From positions 62,001-126,000 of the forward strand of contig JANQPA010000040.1 in assembly GCA_028285545.1 (NCBI GenBank): 64,000 nucleotides of DNA, given 5' to 3'. A model generated the notes under the pieces. It did not search any database. It saw only the letters and a program-made list of their open reading frames with translations, and had not been told where the DNA came from. The position numbers were made by a program, and so were the translations under genes. This DNA is from Saprospiraceae bacterium. Lineage in GTDB: Bacteria; Bacteroidota; Bacteroidia; Chitinophagales; Saprospiraceae. Positions 17,190-25,632 of this stretch are shown piece by piece (the first letter of the stretch is position 1; each line of letters begins with the position of its first letter).

Positions 17190-18695
17190 TTAAAGATAAT
17201 TAAATGTGAAATAGCCGTCCGGTGCGGTCATAGGCCTTTTTTGTGTCTTTTCAGCATTAGATTTAGCCTCGACGTAATATTCGATATGATTACCCTGTTC
17301 TTGAGCTGGAATATCTACAAACCAATTATAAGGATTATCTGTCGCCTTCATTTCGATTGTTTCCCAAGTAAAATCGCCCTTTACACGCCAGCGTAGGAGA
17401 GGTTTGTTTTTTAATGGTTCGTTTTGACCATAGTCAATAATAGTTACGTAAAGGTTGGCTTCCTCCTCTCTGCTTATCTCAGCTTCAATTTTTTTTACAG
17501 AAATAAAAAGCATGTTGGGATCCCAAATGGCCCTGGTTCTGCAATGCAAGGCATCACCACCATTCCAGCCTATATTTTTGTAAAATGCTCTTAATTTTTC
17601 AGGTACTAATGGTTCCTCATCTAATACATAAGTAAAGCCTTTAATTTGATACCCAGGCATGGCAGCCTGCCAGGTCTTTATGGCCTGAGTATCTTCCTCA
17701 ATGCTAAAAAGAGGAACATACACTGTTTTATTAAGGATTAATGAATTGGTATAAGCAGCTAACCAGTCCCGATCAGGATTATATTGAGCTGTTTTAATTC
17801 TTAATATTTTATAGGGCCGATTAAAAGCTGTTTTTAACTTGGATAATTCATTTGTCACCAAATCTTGATATATTTCATAAAGTTGATGACCCTTAGGAGG
17901 TTCTGCCACCAAAAGCGTTTCTTCATCGATGACCTTCAAGAGGCAATCTATATGCTGGATACCGTGGTCTTCAAAATTGGAGATCATATGGTACTGACTA
18001 TAACCCGATAATGAATCATTGAGGTGTAAAAAATCAGAAAAGTCAATACCATGAAATTCATTCTCAGATCTAATTACACAAGTGGAGAAGGCAGTACCAA
18101 TGCCATCGGTTAATACATTACCTCCTGTGTTTATGAAAGGCAATTCTAAAACTTCAAATCCGAGTTGTCGGGCCAAAGGAATAGTGGCATCATCCTCAAT
18201 TTGAGTCAGCTCAATTTCATTATTATCATCCAGAAAAAGAAAACGGAGAGAATCATTACACTCCAAATCCGTTAGAGGGGTAGAATAAATGTATTTGCCA
18301 TCCCCTAGTTTCATCTGACCGGTTTTTGTAAAAACAGCACTAGGGCCCCAGTCTCTAGTCCACCAGGCGTCCTCTCCCTGAGGAGCAAAAACAAAGGTAA
18401 CTTTAGTGGAGTCGATTCCCCATTTTTGATACCACTCTGCTGCCTCCTGACGGGAGATCTCATTTTCTACCATCGTAAACAAGTGATTATCTCTGGACAG
18501 TTCAATGGCTAAAGTATGGGGAATACTGAGTGGCCAGACCACCAAGGTTCCAAGGGCTGGTTCCCATTCAGCTACCGTCCTATTGCTATTAAAGGGTATA
18601 TAAAAATCGGTAAGAGTAGCCTTTTTGAGGGTTTCCTCGAGAGAACAGGAAAAGAAAAAAACGAGGGCAGTAATGAAGAAAAGGGATTTATTCAT
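17190..18695 (-). CDS. Secreted agmatine/peptidyl-arginine deiminase-like lipoprotein
   Basis: A 501-residue protein of the PAD_porph/agmatine deiminase fold. The signal peptide ends in a lipobox with Cys17 (FFFSC). Guanidino-hydrolase residues are recognisable: Asp115 in TRDWGP, GGNVLTDG at 191-198, His248 and Asp250 in QHID, Asn317 in YTNS, and nucleophile Cys385 in GDALHCRTRAI. The C-terminal 80 residues form an extra Ig-like beta domain. Cytoplasmic agmatine deiminases lack a signal and this tail, so deimination of an extracellular peptide or small guanidino compound is inferred. Confidence 0.85.
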   Translation of the reverse strand: MNKSLFFITALVFFFSCSLEETLKKATLTDFYIPFNSNRTVAEWEPALGTLVVWPLSIPHTLAIELSRDNHLFTMVENEISRQEAAEWYQKWGIDSTKVTFVFAPQGEDAWWTRDWGPSAVFTKTGQMKLGDGKYIYSTPLTDLECNDSLRFLFLDDNNEIELTQIEDDATIPLARQLGFEVLELPFINTGGNVLTDGIGTAFSTCVIRSENEFHGIDFSDFLHLNDSLSGYSQYHMISNFEDHGIQHIDCLLKVIDEETLLVAEPPKGHQLYEIYQDLVTNELSKLKTAFNRPYKILRIKTAQYNPDRDWLAAYTNSLILNKTVYVPLFSIEEDTQAIKTWQAAMPGYQIKGFTYVLDEEPLVPEKLRAFYKNIGWNGGDALHCRTRAIWDPNMLFISVKKIEAEISREEEANLYVTIIDYGQNEPLKNKPLLRWRVKGDFTWETIEMKATDNPYNWFVDIPAQEQGNHIEYYVEAKSNAEKTQKRPMTAPDGYFTFNYL

Positions 18696-18709
18696 TGGGT
18701 GGTTAATGT

Positions 18710-18744
18710 TGAATGACTAATGACAAATTTTGAATGATTGAATG
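18710..18744 (+). repeat. Degenerate heptanucleotide array, TGAATGA family
   Basis: Units TGAATGA, CTAATGA, CAAATTT, TGAATGA and TTGAATG follow one another in a 7-base register. The array lies 13 bases after the stop of the DUF4442-like gene at 18758. Confidence 0.6.
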
Positions 18745-18757
18745 ATTTCATTGTATT

Positions 18758-19291
18758 TTAGCTCGAGGACTTTTTTCTTTTGGCTCTTTTGGCTTTGTAA
18801 AAGGCTTTATCGGCTACATAAATTGTTTTGTTGACTTCACAATAGGTTTGGGATTGGTCTTTATTTGTAAGGGTCGTTTTTTTTATTATTTCTATTTCAT
18901 TTTTCTGTTCAACGCTTTTTTTAATCTCTTCCAGTTCTTCTAAAGTATATGAAAACTCGGCATAAAGATTTTCTTTAGCAGGGCGCTTAAAAAAAATCTC
19001 AGCAGATTTATCCCATACCACATAGTCATCTCCCAATAAATTCATCAGTTGAACCATCGGGATAGGGTCAACCGATGAGAACATACTACCTCCAAAAATG
19101 GCGTTGACATAATTTCTATTTTTGTAATTGATGGGGAGTTTCATCTTGATGTTTAAGAGGTCTTTAGAAACATCCGTAATTCGGCCTGTACTCCTCCTAT
19201 ACATCGGCGATAAATTAAAGCCGTGTTTGAATAATAGATGCTTACCAATGTATTTCGAGCCTATTTCTCCAATTTTCTGATAAAGGGACAT
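18758..19291 (-). CDS. DUF4442 hotdog-fold thioesterase-like protein
   Basis: A 177-residue cytoplasmic protein. The segments NLSPMYRRSTGRI, NYVNAIFGGSMFSSVDP and VVWDKSAEIFFKRPAKE are the core of DUF4442, a hotdog-fold family related to PaaI and YiiD thioesterases. The AIFGGSM stretch takes the place of the usual acyl-CoA-binding helix. The C-terminus (about 165-177) is a very basic tail (KAKRAKRKKSSS). The natural substrate is unknown. It is 21 bases downstream of the L,D-transpeptidase-like gene. Confidence 0.82.
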   Translation of the reverse strand: MSLYQKIGEIGSKYIGKHLLFKHGFNLSPMYRRSTGRITDVSKDLLNIKMKLPINYKNRNYVNAIFGGSMFSSVDPIPMVQLMNLLGDDYVVWDKSAEIFFKRPAKENLYAEFSYTLEELEEIKKSVEQKNEIEIIKKTTLTNKDQSQTYCEVNKTIYVADKAFYKAKRAKRKKSSS

Positions 19292-19312
19292 TTATTGGTT
19301 CTTTTTGATGAA

Positions 19313-20056
19313 TCAATTTCCTAATTCATTTTTTATCTGATAGGTTCCACTCTCAAGGATTTCAATTCCTGGAACTTCCTTTTTCATTTCAAAATGATCA
19401 TAAATCGCTTTTAATTCCTTCCAAAAGCTGGTATGTTCTGGTTTTTCTTTAGTTATATCTAAAAGCAGAGATTCCGTCATTTTGCCGGGGAAAATATGTA
19501 TGCTTATTTCTTTTTGACCATTATCTCTGCTTTTGGAAGCCAAAACATAAAGTTCTTTGATTTTGTCGTCTGTAATAGGGATACAGCCTATGGTTTGGCA
19601 ACCTCCATGTATAAAAATATCGCTGCCGGGTTTTTGTCGGTCACCCCTTATCTTATCCGATTTATTTGGGTAATTCAAGCCCAATGATAAATAAAACTGG
19701 CTACGGGGATTGAATCTATCAATTATATATACTCCTTCTGGGATTTGACGATCTCCTTCTTTTCTTTTAGGGCCAATTTGACCACTAAAGCTGCAAAAGG
19801 GGTAGGTAATTATTTTTTTGTAGATTTTATCTTTTGTATTTTTTCCCCAAACCTCCAATTCCTGTTCTTTTTTAAATGCTCTAAAAAAGAGGTTTAGTTC
19901 CTCTGATAGCAGATTTTTTTCAATTAACAGATGGTCTACAAAAGCTTCTTTTTCTAGGTATGCTGTTTCTACTCTGGATAAATCATTCGATCGTTGATGG
20001 CAATTGCTTACTAATCCCATTATTACAACAATTAGAATTATGACCTGATTTTTCAT
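19313..20056 (-). CDS. L,D-transpeptidase (YafK/ErfK-type) lipoprotein
   Basis: A 247-residue exported protein with a lipobox-like signal (MGLVSNC, Cys19). The YkuD catalytic signature IHGGCQTIGCIPI places His150 and nucleophile Cys158 in the usual HGxxxxxGC pattern. PKRKEGDRQIPEGVY and RFNPRSQFYLSLGLNYPN are typical of the YafK subgroup. These enzymes act on peptidoglycan cross-links or attach or release lipoproteins. It is followed closely by a thioesterase-like gene. Confidence 0.88.
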   Translation of the reverse strand: MKNQVIILIVVIMGLVSNCHQRSNDLSRVETAYLEKEAFVDHLLIEKNLLSEELNLFFRAFKKEQELEVWGKNTKDKIYKKIITYPFCSFSGQIGPKRKEGDRQIPEGVYIIDRFNPRSQFYLSLGLNYPNKSDKIRGDRQKPGSDIFIHGGCQTIGCIPITDDKIKELYVLASKSRDNGQKEISIHIFPGKMTESLLLDITKEKPEHTSFWKELKAIYDHFEMKKEVPGIEILESGTYQIKNELGN

Positions 20057-20137
20057 AGATAAATAAACAAGATGGAATTATCATTTTTAAAAAGATTCAT
20101 CCCGACTTTTGAATTTTGAATAAGATACCGCGAAAGC

Positions 20138-20737
20138 TTATTGGTTTATTTTTTCAATAGCTTCTTTGTATAGTCCAGTCATTAATTCTTCTTGTCCGGT
20201 GAGCTCCCAAAATCGCAATTGGAATTGAACTAAAATTCTATCTAAATTTTCAATGTTATGCGATTCCGTATCAAAATAGTAATCTAATATTTTTGATAGG
20301 GTTCTATCTGTTAAAACCTCTTGCATCTTATAAATACGGGTCAGTTCCTGAATGGTATCGTAATCAAATTCTGCTATGATACCAGTAGTTTTAGCAGATT
20401 CCCAGGCGGTATTGGTCAAGATGGCATCAATCAATGATTCATTATTGGTTAATAGGCCTAGGTTCAGGTATTCAAAGCTCATTAGTTCTGCTTTAAGACT
20501 ATCATTTTCTCCATTTAGAATGGTGGTTATTCTATTTCGTATATCAACGTGCTTTTGCTTCCAATTATTTAAAATGGCTTGGTTGCGGTATAGTTCTTTC
20601 AGTATGCTTTGTTTAGCAACGTTTTTCTTTTGACTGGTTTGATAGTCTTGGAAGACTTTATTGATAAAAAGAGCAAATAAAACACTAAACACGATGAGTA
20701 ATCCTTCACTTAAGTATTTTTTAAAATTCAACTTCAT
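20138..20737 (-). CDS. Single-span membrane protein, DUF6090-like
   Basis: I use the ATG at 20737, giving 199 residues starting MKLNFKKYLSEG. The longer frame to 20779 runs through a repeat array and adds an implausible N-terminus. One membrane helix (about residues 12-29) is followed by a mostly helical cytoplasmic or periplasmic domain. The domain carries the pattern NESLIDAILTNTAWESAKTTGII, equivalent to the DUF6090 segment in which small alternating strands and helices follow the anchor. The function is unknown. Related copies lie at 21318 and, as a pseudogene, at 36942. Confidence 0.7.
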   Translation of the reverse strand: MKLNFKKYLSEGLLIVFSVLFALFINKVFQDYQTSQKKNVAKQSILKELYRNQAILNNWKQKHVDIRNRITTILNGENDSLKAELMSFEYLNLGLLTNNESLIDAILTNTAWESAKTTGIIAEFDYDTIQELTRIYKMQEVLTDRTLSKILDYYFDTESHNIENLDRILVQFQLRFWELTGQEELMTGLYKEAIEKINQ

Positions 20738-20746
20738 ACTAATCTG

Positions 20747-20774
20747 GTAATGGGTAATGAGTATTGAGTAATGA
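20747..20774 (+). repeat. Heptanucleotide array, GTAATGA family, 4 units
   Basis: Units GTAATGG, GTAATGA, GTATTGA and GTAATGA in tandem. The array fills the gap between the stop of the YdeI-like gene (20786, 11 bases away) and the ATG of the membrane protein at 20737. Confidence 0.88.
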
Positions 20775-20785
20775 GACAAGAGATT

Positions 20786-21256
20786 TCATCTAAGTAATTC
20801 CTTTAAATCAGTAATCCCCATTTTTAAATTTTCTGCAATTTTCAGTGCTCTGTTGATTCGGGTATCAGACTGCTTTGCTTTATTGATCCTATGGATAATG
20901 GTTCTTTTTTTGCCAGGTGTTAAAGCTTCAAAATATTCTTTTGCTTCTATATCCGTTTTTAATACCTCCCATAATTCTTCCGATATTTCAGCTTTGTATT
21001 TTGAGTCATCCTTTTTTATCAGCAATTGTAGTTCTTCTTTATAATCTACCTTTATTTTTTCTTTAGTGGATTTTCCTACCATGATGAAATATCCAATGTC
21101 TTTATTTTTTTGGATGGCACAGTGGACTACTCCACCATTAATTTCACAAATGACCCGTTTGCCATATTTTTCTATGATCTCCTTTCCTTGTGCTTCAGGA
21201 ATTGGGACGAAATGCATATTATATCTTCCTTTTTCTAAATAGCTTGTGAGGATCAT
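20786..21256 (-). CDS. DUF1905 + YdeI/OmpD-associated protein
   Basis: A 156-residue cytoplasmic protein in two parts. Residues 1-80 form a DUF1905 beta barrel (LEKGRYNMHFVPIPEA, CEINGGVVHCAIQ, YFIMVGKSTKEKI). Residues 95-156 form the YdeI helical tail (LWEVLKTDIEAKEYFEALTPGKKR, with RIxKAKQSDTRINRALK). Both are common companions in stress- or peptide-related Bacteroidota proteins of unknown activity. The ATG at 21256 abuts a CAATNN repeat array. Confidence 0.87.
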   Translation of the reverse strand: MILTSYLEKGRYNMHFVPIPEAQGKEIIEKYGKRVICEINGGVVHCAIQKNKDIGYFIMVGKSTKEKIKVDYKEELQLLIKKDDSKYKAEISEELWEVLKTDIEAKEYFEALTPGKKRTIIHRINKAKQSDTRINRALKIAENLKMGITDLKELLR

Positions 21257-21258
21257 GG

Positions 21259-21300
21259 CAATATCAATATCAATTTCAATTTCAATGGCAATGGCAATAT
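21259..21300. repeat. Hexanucleotide tandem array CAATNN, 7 units
   Basis: Seven perfect-period 6-base units: CAATAT twice, CAATTT twice, CAATGG twice, CAATAT once. It ends 2 bases before the ATG of the YdeI-like gene and starts 17 bases after the stop of the DUF6090-like gene. It is the same family as 4876-4935. Confidence 0.9.
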
Positions 21301-21317
21301 ATCAATCTTAATAGTTC

Positions 21318-21989
21318 CTATCTATTTAATTGTTGATTGACCATTTGGATTAATTTTTCCAATTCTGGTTTAACACTCGATTCATATTTGTTAATCATCA
21401 ACTGGTGGGTGAATTCAAGATTTTTTAAATCAAACTTAAGGTCATCATCATTTTTAGCCTCATTAATATTACTCCTGGTGATGAAAAATCTGGCATCAGC
21501 CGAATAATACTTTTTGGCATGATCACGCACCTCTTTCCCGAGAGGTATGGAATTTTTTTCTCTACCATAAATTCCCTCATAAACAACATCATAAAGCCTG
21601 GTGATCTGATTTCTTAGGGAATCTTCCCGAATAATATGTACGCCAACAGATTTAAGATATTCATAAGTTGATATGTCAGAAACCAGAAAAGTATTATCCA
21701 TGGCTTGATTAAATGCTCCTAAAATGGCAGGGCCATTTATAGGTTCTGATGAATCAAGAGACTTGAGAATATTTTGGCAACTATTCTTTCCTCTTGTATG
21801 AGTACCAATATTATCATTTACATCATTCAAATCATTTTGCAAAGCCACACTGAGTTGCTCCAACACGGTCTTTTCCAGCTTAGCTTGTTGTCTTTGCTCA
21901 TTCCAATTTTGGAAAGCAATGGCTAAGGTAATCCCTAAAAAAATAAAAAATACTTCTCCAATCGCGCGTTGGTAATTAATCTTTTTCAT
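21318..21989 (-). CDS. DUF6090-like single-span membrane protein
   Basis: A 223-residue protein with a single anchor helix (GEVFFIFLGITLAIAFQNWNEQRQ, about 10-34), the hallmark opening of DUF6090-like proteins in Bacteroidota. A helical domain follows, containing FLVSDISTYEYLKSVGVHII and a terminal helix ending in LIQMVNQQLNR. The function is unknown. The two DUF6090-like genes here flank a YdeI-like gene. Confidence 0.82.
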   Translation of the reverse strand: MKKINYQRAIGEVFFIFLGITLAIAFQNWNEQRQQAKLEKTVLEQLSVALQNDLNDVNDNIGTHTRGKNSCQNILKSLDSSEPINGPAILGAFNQAMDNTFLVSDISTYEYLKSVGVHIIREDSLRNQITRLYDVVYEGIYGREKNSIPLGKEVRDHAKKYYSADARFFITRSNINEAKNDDDLKFDLKNLEFTHQLMINKYESSVKPELEKLIQMVNQQLNR

Positions 21990-22298
21990 TACATCAAATC
22001 ATTTTCTGGTAATGAGAACCTTTATGGTCGGGTGTTAGGTGCTTGAAATAATGAATTTATATATGGTAAAATACATCAATGAGGATTGCCGTCCTGGCCC
22101 TCGATCCCTAAAGGGAAGTCTACCTGCATATAAATTTATTTTGGCTCAACTCTTCTCCAGAGTCTGAACAGAGATGAGCAAAGCTTATTGTATTAATTTC
22201 CGTTACAGAGGTCTCTTTTAACAATTCTGTTAGATGCTAATATAAAAGCATAATTGAAGAAAGTGTAATTTTGTTTTAGCGTAGACAAGCAATTTTCC
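21990..22298. other. 309-base region without a complete gene
   Basis: No promoter of the TAnnTTTG type is obvious. The minus strand has a start-less open frame (22120-22236) that reads ...INTISFAHLCSDSGEEL..., which could be coding debris. TCCCTAAAGGGA near 22106-22117 is a short palindrome. I see no RNA gene. Confidence 0.4.
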
Positions 22299-23075
22299 TT
22301 ACCACAGGAACTTCGTTCGCATCATTCTTGGGTATTCATTTAGATTAATACCGGCAGGGGCATGAATTAATCTTGGATGGCAAAAAACGACATCGCCAGC
22401 TTGGCCGGTTAGCTCTAAGACCTGAAGAGGAATGTCATCCACGATATTTTCCTCATCCATAAACCAGGCTACATGATCCATTTGATATAGTTTCGGATCG
22501 GTTAACTTTTGAAAGTAAGGATTTGTTTTATAAAAGTGTTTTCGTTGTTGGCCGTGCTTCCATTTTTTTTGTTCTTCGGTTAAGGAAGCATAATAGTTTT
22601 CCAAAGCTTTATGGGAGCCACTAGCTATTAAAGTACCTCCTCCCCTGCTTTTTACTTCTGAAAAAAAACTAAAGATTAACAGCCCTTTCAATTCTGGTCC
22701 TCTGAACAATTCATAATCCCAATGCCATAATTTATCATGTAGGTTCCAATCTTTTTTTTCTTTATCGGGAAAAGTAACTAAGAAACCACCCCAGGACGAG
22801 GGCTCAATCCAGTTTTCTTTACCAATAAGGCTATCAATGGCTGATCGAAAATTTTGATTTATTAAGACTTCATTAGTAGGGCTTAATTTAGTCTTTCTGG
22901 GAGAATGTAGTGGTGTTTTCCACGTGGTCTTATCTGATTTTTTGATTCCAAATTCTGCTTCCAACTCCGACCATATTTCTTCTTGTATTTGCAGGGCGTA
23001 TTTTTCTTCCAGAAGACCTGGAAGTTTTAGATATCCTTTTTCTTGGAATTGGGATATTTGAGTTGGAGATAGCAT
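22299..23075 (-). CDS. Phytanoyl-CoA dioxygenase (PhyH) family oxygenase
   Basis: A 258-residue Fe(II)/2-oxoglutarate-dependent oxygenase. The iron facial triad is visible as LWHWDYELF (His-x-Asp) and FCHPRLIHAPAG (distal His). The Arg that binds 2-oxoglutarate is probably in YPRMMRTKF. The N-terminal FQEKGYLKLPGLLEEKYA is the typical PhyH opening. The substrate is unknown; bacterial relatives hydroxylate ectoine, phosphonates and natural products. It is cytoplasmic. Its start lies 20 bases... from the stop of the protease gene's opposite neighbour is not inferred; the upstream gene (S41 protease) ends 20 bases before it. Confidence 0.87.
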   Translation of the reverse strand: MLSPTQISQFQEKGYLKLPGLLEEKYALQIQEEIWSELEAEFGIKKSDKTTWKTPLHSPRKTKLSPTNEVLINQNFRSAIDSLIGKENWIEPSSWGGFLVTFPDKEKKDWNLHDKLWHWDYELFRGPELKGLLIFSFFSEVKSRGGGTLIASGSHKALENYYASLTEEQKKWKHGQQRKHFYKTNPYFQKLTDPKLYQMDHVAWFMDEENIVDDIPLQVLELTGQAGDVVFCHPRLIHAPAGINLNEYPRMMRTKFLW

Positions 23076-23095
23076 ATTGTAAATTTCAACCTTTT

Positions 23096-24580
23096 TTAAT
23101 TTCTTAAAATCATTTCCAAAACTTTCTCCATCTCTAAATCTTTCTTTTTTAAAACATCCTCAATGGTATAAATAATCGAATGATCCGGGAGTACGCCCCT
23201 GCCAATAGGATGTTTTTTATATCGATACCCGGTTTGAATATTTGGAGAAATACGAACCATAATTTGGCTATTGGGCAACTGGATGACTATGCTGTTTCCT
23301 CCTGTTGGGCCTTCAAAGGTACCGCCACTTTCTTCACCAATAAAAATAGCATTGGTGGTTTTCTTAATGCCCGCCGCCAGATCCGCTGCGCTTGAAAAAG
23401 TATAACCATTAATTAACACAAATAAGTTCCCTTTGAATACATTCTTTTTAGGTGTTTGTAATCGCAAACTTCGACTGTATTCATAATTATTCACCCACAA
23501 ATTATTTGAAAATTTGCGCATATATTCATCATCATTATTGAATAGCAGATCTACCGAATCTCTTTCAATAATAACCTTTTTGAGAGACCTAAAATCAAGA
23601 TTACTTAGATAAATATTTTGATATAATTTGAAGGGCTGATCATTCAGATAAGATAGTAATTCGATTTGCTGATGTTCACTACCTCCTTCATTATTTCTAA
23701 GGTCAAGAATTAAGTTTTTTATTCCCTTTTCTTTCAATTGGGCGAAAGCATCATTAAGTAGGGCATCAAAATCAGGATCTATTTTATCATTTTGGAAGGA
23801 TCGTTGTAGGGTCAAAACTGCATATTTTTGATCCTCAAACAGCTCAAATTGAGGGGAGGGATTTTTAAACCATGCTTCTTCATCTAGTTTATAAATATCC
23901 GATAATCTTGTTTTACGTTCTTCTATGGTAAGGCCTGGGAAAGTTTTCTTTTTAATCTGATTGTTGTTGATCTCCTCATATTCAACAAGGAAATCAGAAC
24001 TCCGATCCACATGTAAATGATAATATAAGTCGAAGCCATGAAAAGCATAAAAGAAATATCTTTCCATCAACCTGTTTTTTCGGCTCTCAATATATCCATC
24101 CGTAGCAATACCTTTTTTTATGGTATTAATAATTGCCTTAGCCGTTTTTCCATTAATGGACAGGATTTTAGCACCGTTGGCAAGTTGCTGGTTCCTACTG
24201 CAATCGTTTATGATATACAGTTGATCATTAGATATTCTTACATAGAAGGGCAGCACCTTTTTATTCAGTACTTCCTCTCGCAATTCAAATTGAGGTATGG
24301 TATACAAATGACCACAATTAACTTGAGCATTGATTTGACTGACGATACTTAAGAAGTCAAGTCCAGAGATGCCTACTTTTATTTTTTCAGCAGCTATTTG
24401 ATACAAGGAATCAAAAGTTTGCTTTTCAGAGTATTTGTAAAGTCTTGGATGCACATACTCCAGAGATGTTTGCAGCCAATGAAGATCTTCCTGAGCTTGT
24501 TCTTTGGAAAGCAAAACTTGTGCTTGCGTCCATACACCAACGCTGCAAAAACAGCAGATAAAAAGTATTCTAATTTTCAT
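23096..24580 (-). CDS. Secreted S41-family (C-terminal processing-like) serine protease
   Basis: A 494-residue exported protein (signal peptide LFICCFCSVGVWTQA). The first half is a helical and PDZ-like region (GAKILSINGKTAKAII around 135-150). The second half is the S41 catalytic domain: NLILDLRNNEGGSEHQQ, then LFVLINGYTFSSAADLAAGI with the nucleophile serine in FSSA, then GEESGGTFEGPTGG. Such tail-type peptidases degrade or process periplasmic proteins. The lysine of the usual Ser-Lys dyad is not obvious from the sequence. It is probably co-transcribed with the downstream PhyH gene. Confidence 0.88.
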   Translation of the reverse strand: MKIRILFICCFCSVGVWTQAQVLLSKEQAQEDLHWLQTSLEYVHPRLYKYSEKQTFDSLYQIAAEKIKVGISGLDFLSIVSQINAQVNCGHLYTIPQFELREEVLNKKVLPFYVRISNDQLYIINDCSRNQQLANGAKILSINGKTAKAIINTIKKGIATDGYIESRKNRLMERYFFYAFHGFDLYYHLHVDRSSDFLVEYEEINNNQIKKKTFPGLTIEERKTRLSDIYKLDEEAWFKNPSPQFELFEDQKYAVLTLQRSFQNDKIDPDFDALLNDAFAQLKEKGIKNLILDLRNNEGGSEHQQIELLSYLNDQPFKLYQNIYLSNLDFRSLKKVIIERDSVDLLFNNDDEYMRKFSNNLWVNNYEYSRSLRLQTPKKNVFKGNLFVLINGYTFSSAADLAAGIKKTTNAIFIGEESGGTFEGPTGGNSIVIQLPNSQIMVRISPNIQTGYRYKKHPIGRGVLPDHSIIYTIEDVLKKKDLEMEKVLEMILRN

Positions 24581-24679
24581 AAAAAAATGTTCGAGTTTAC
24601 TGTAGGATGGAGATATGGTTTAGACTCCCCTATAAATCGATCATTTTTTTATTCAAATTGTTGCACCTGAGGGTATAAG

Positions 24680-24774
24680 GTAAAAAGTAGAAGGTAGAAG
24701 GACAATCACCTTTATTCCTCATAATATGACTTGTATTTTTTGATAAAAAAACCTTTCTACTTTCTACCTTTCTT
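24680..24774. repeat. Inverted pair of GTAGAAG heptamer arrays
   Basis: On the plus strand GTAAAAA, GTAGAAG, GTAGAAG occupy 24680-24700. At 24754-24774 the reverse complement reads AAGAAAG, GTAGAAA, GTAGAAA. The two halves can pair as a 21-bp imperfect stem with a 53-base loop. The right-hand half starts 24 bases after the SDR stop (24799). Confidence 0.82.
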
Positions 24775-24775
24775 G

Positions 24776-24790
24776 ACTACCGGAGGTAGT
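24776..24790 (-). repeat. Short palindrome after SDR gene
   Basis: ACTACC and GGTAGT form a 6-bp stem around a 3-base loop, 8 bases after the stop of the SDR gene. No T-run follows, so it is a weak terminator candidate at most. Confidence 0.55.
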
Positions 24791-24798
24791 TACTTTCG

Positions 24799-25629
24799 TC
24801 ACTCATTTGCCTCACTAATTGAGTTAATTATCCCTTTTGTGGCATTGATAAGTTTTTCAATTTTAACTACACTATAAGCATCCGCATGGGCAGGCCCGAA
24901 AGTTCCTCTTGTTTCTCCCTTATCATTATCAAAGTATTTCCCAGTCACCTTTTCAAATTCTTCGGAGACGGCCAGATCATATAGGATATTGGCCCCCTTA
25001 TCAGCGGAAGACCAGTGCCGGCCATAGGCTTCTCTGACCATGTTGGTATTGAGTAGAGAACCTGGATTGACTGCTATTACATTCACTTCGGGAAGTATTT
25101 TTGCCAGATAAAAACTCCACATGGTTAAGGCCAGTTTACTTTGAGCATAGGCTGATTGGGCAGGCAGAGGGGATTTACCAGACAAAGATTCAAGAGAAAT
25201 GGGCGCTTGAGCTGCTGAACTTAAATTAATAAGGCGAGGCTTACTCTCTTTTTTGAGAAGGGGAATTAATTTCTCCGTCAGCAAATAAGGTGCAAAATAA
25301 TTAACTGCAAAACGAATGTCTAATCCATCTTTGGTGGTAGCAACCGGACTTTTAAAAATTCCGGCATTATTGATAAGCACATCCAATTTTGGGATTGCTT
25401 TGCTGATCTCCTCTCCCAACTGCCTGGTGGCCTCCAAATCCGACAAATCCTCAACAAAGCCATTGATGTTTTCATTATTTGACAGTCCTATAATTTCAGC
25501 TTTTACCGCCTCTAATTTTTCAGCATTTCTTCCATGGAGATAGATTTCATGCCCATCTTTGGCTAATTTAATGGCGGCCAGTTTGCCTATTCCATCTGTG
25601 CTTCCGGTGATTAATATGGTCTTTTTCAT
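24799..25629 (-). CDS. SDR family NAD(P)-dependent oxidoreductase
   Basis: A 276-residue classical short-chain dehydrogenase of the retinol-dehydrogenase-like type. The cofactor loop is TGSTDGIGKLAA (from residue 8), NNAGI marks the structural turn, LINLSSAAQ carries the catalytic Ser and SAYAQSKLAL the YxxxK pair. The substrate is unknown. It is the last gene of an operon AraC regulator - GNAT - SDR: its ATG lies 3 bases after the GNAT stop. AraC-SDR pairs are common in Bacteroidota, and the regulator may respond to the SDR substrate. Confidence 0.92.
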   Translation of the reverse strand: MKKTILITGSTDGIGKLAAIKLAKDGHEIYLHGRNAEKLEAVKAEIIGLSNNENINGFVEDLSDLEATRQLGEEISKAIPKLDVLINNAGIFKSPVATTKDGLDIRFAVNYFAPYLLTEKLIPLLKKESKPRLINLSSAAQAPISLESLSGKSPLPAQSAYAQSKLALTMWSFYLAKILPEVNVIAVNPGSLLNTNMVREAYGRHWSSADKGANILYDLAVSEEFEKVTGKYFDNDKGETRGTFGPAHADAYSVVKIEKLINATKGIINSISEANE

Positions 25630-25632
25630 TTA

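Noticed and set aside
20737-20779. Longer start for the membrane protein at 20138.
   Set aside because: The extra residues come from the GTAATGA repeat array and are not protein-like; the ATG at 20737 fits the anchor helix.
22020-22236. Motifs resembling attC cores (GTTAGGT near 22030 and TTTTAACAATTCTGTTAGATGC near 22205).
   Set aside because: The two half-sites are too close together or have no matching partner at the right distance with an intervening hairpin, so they are probably chance matches.
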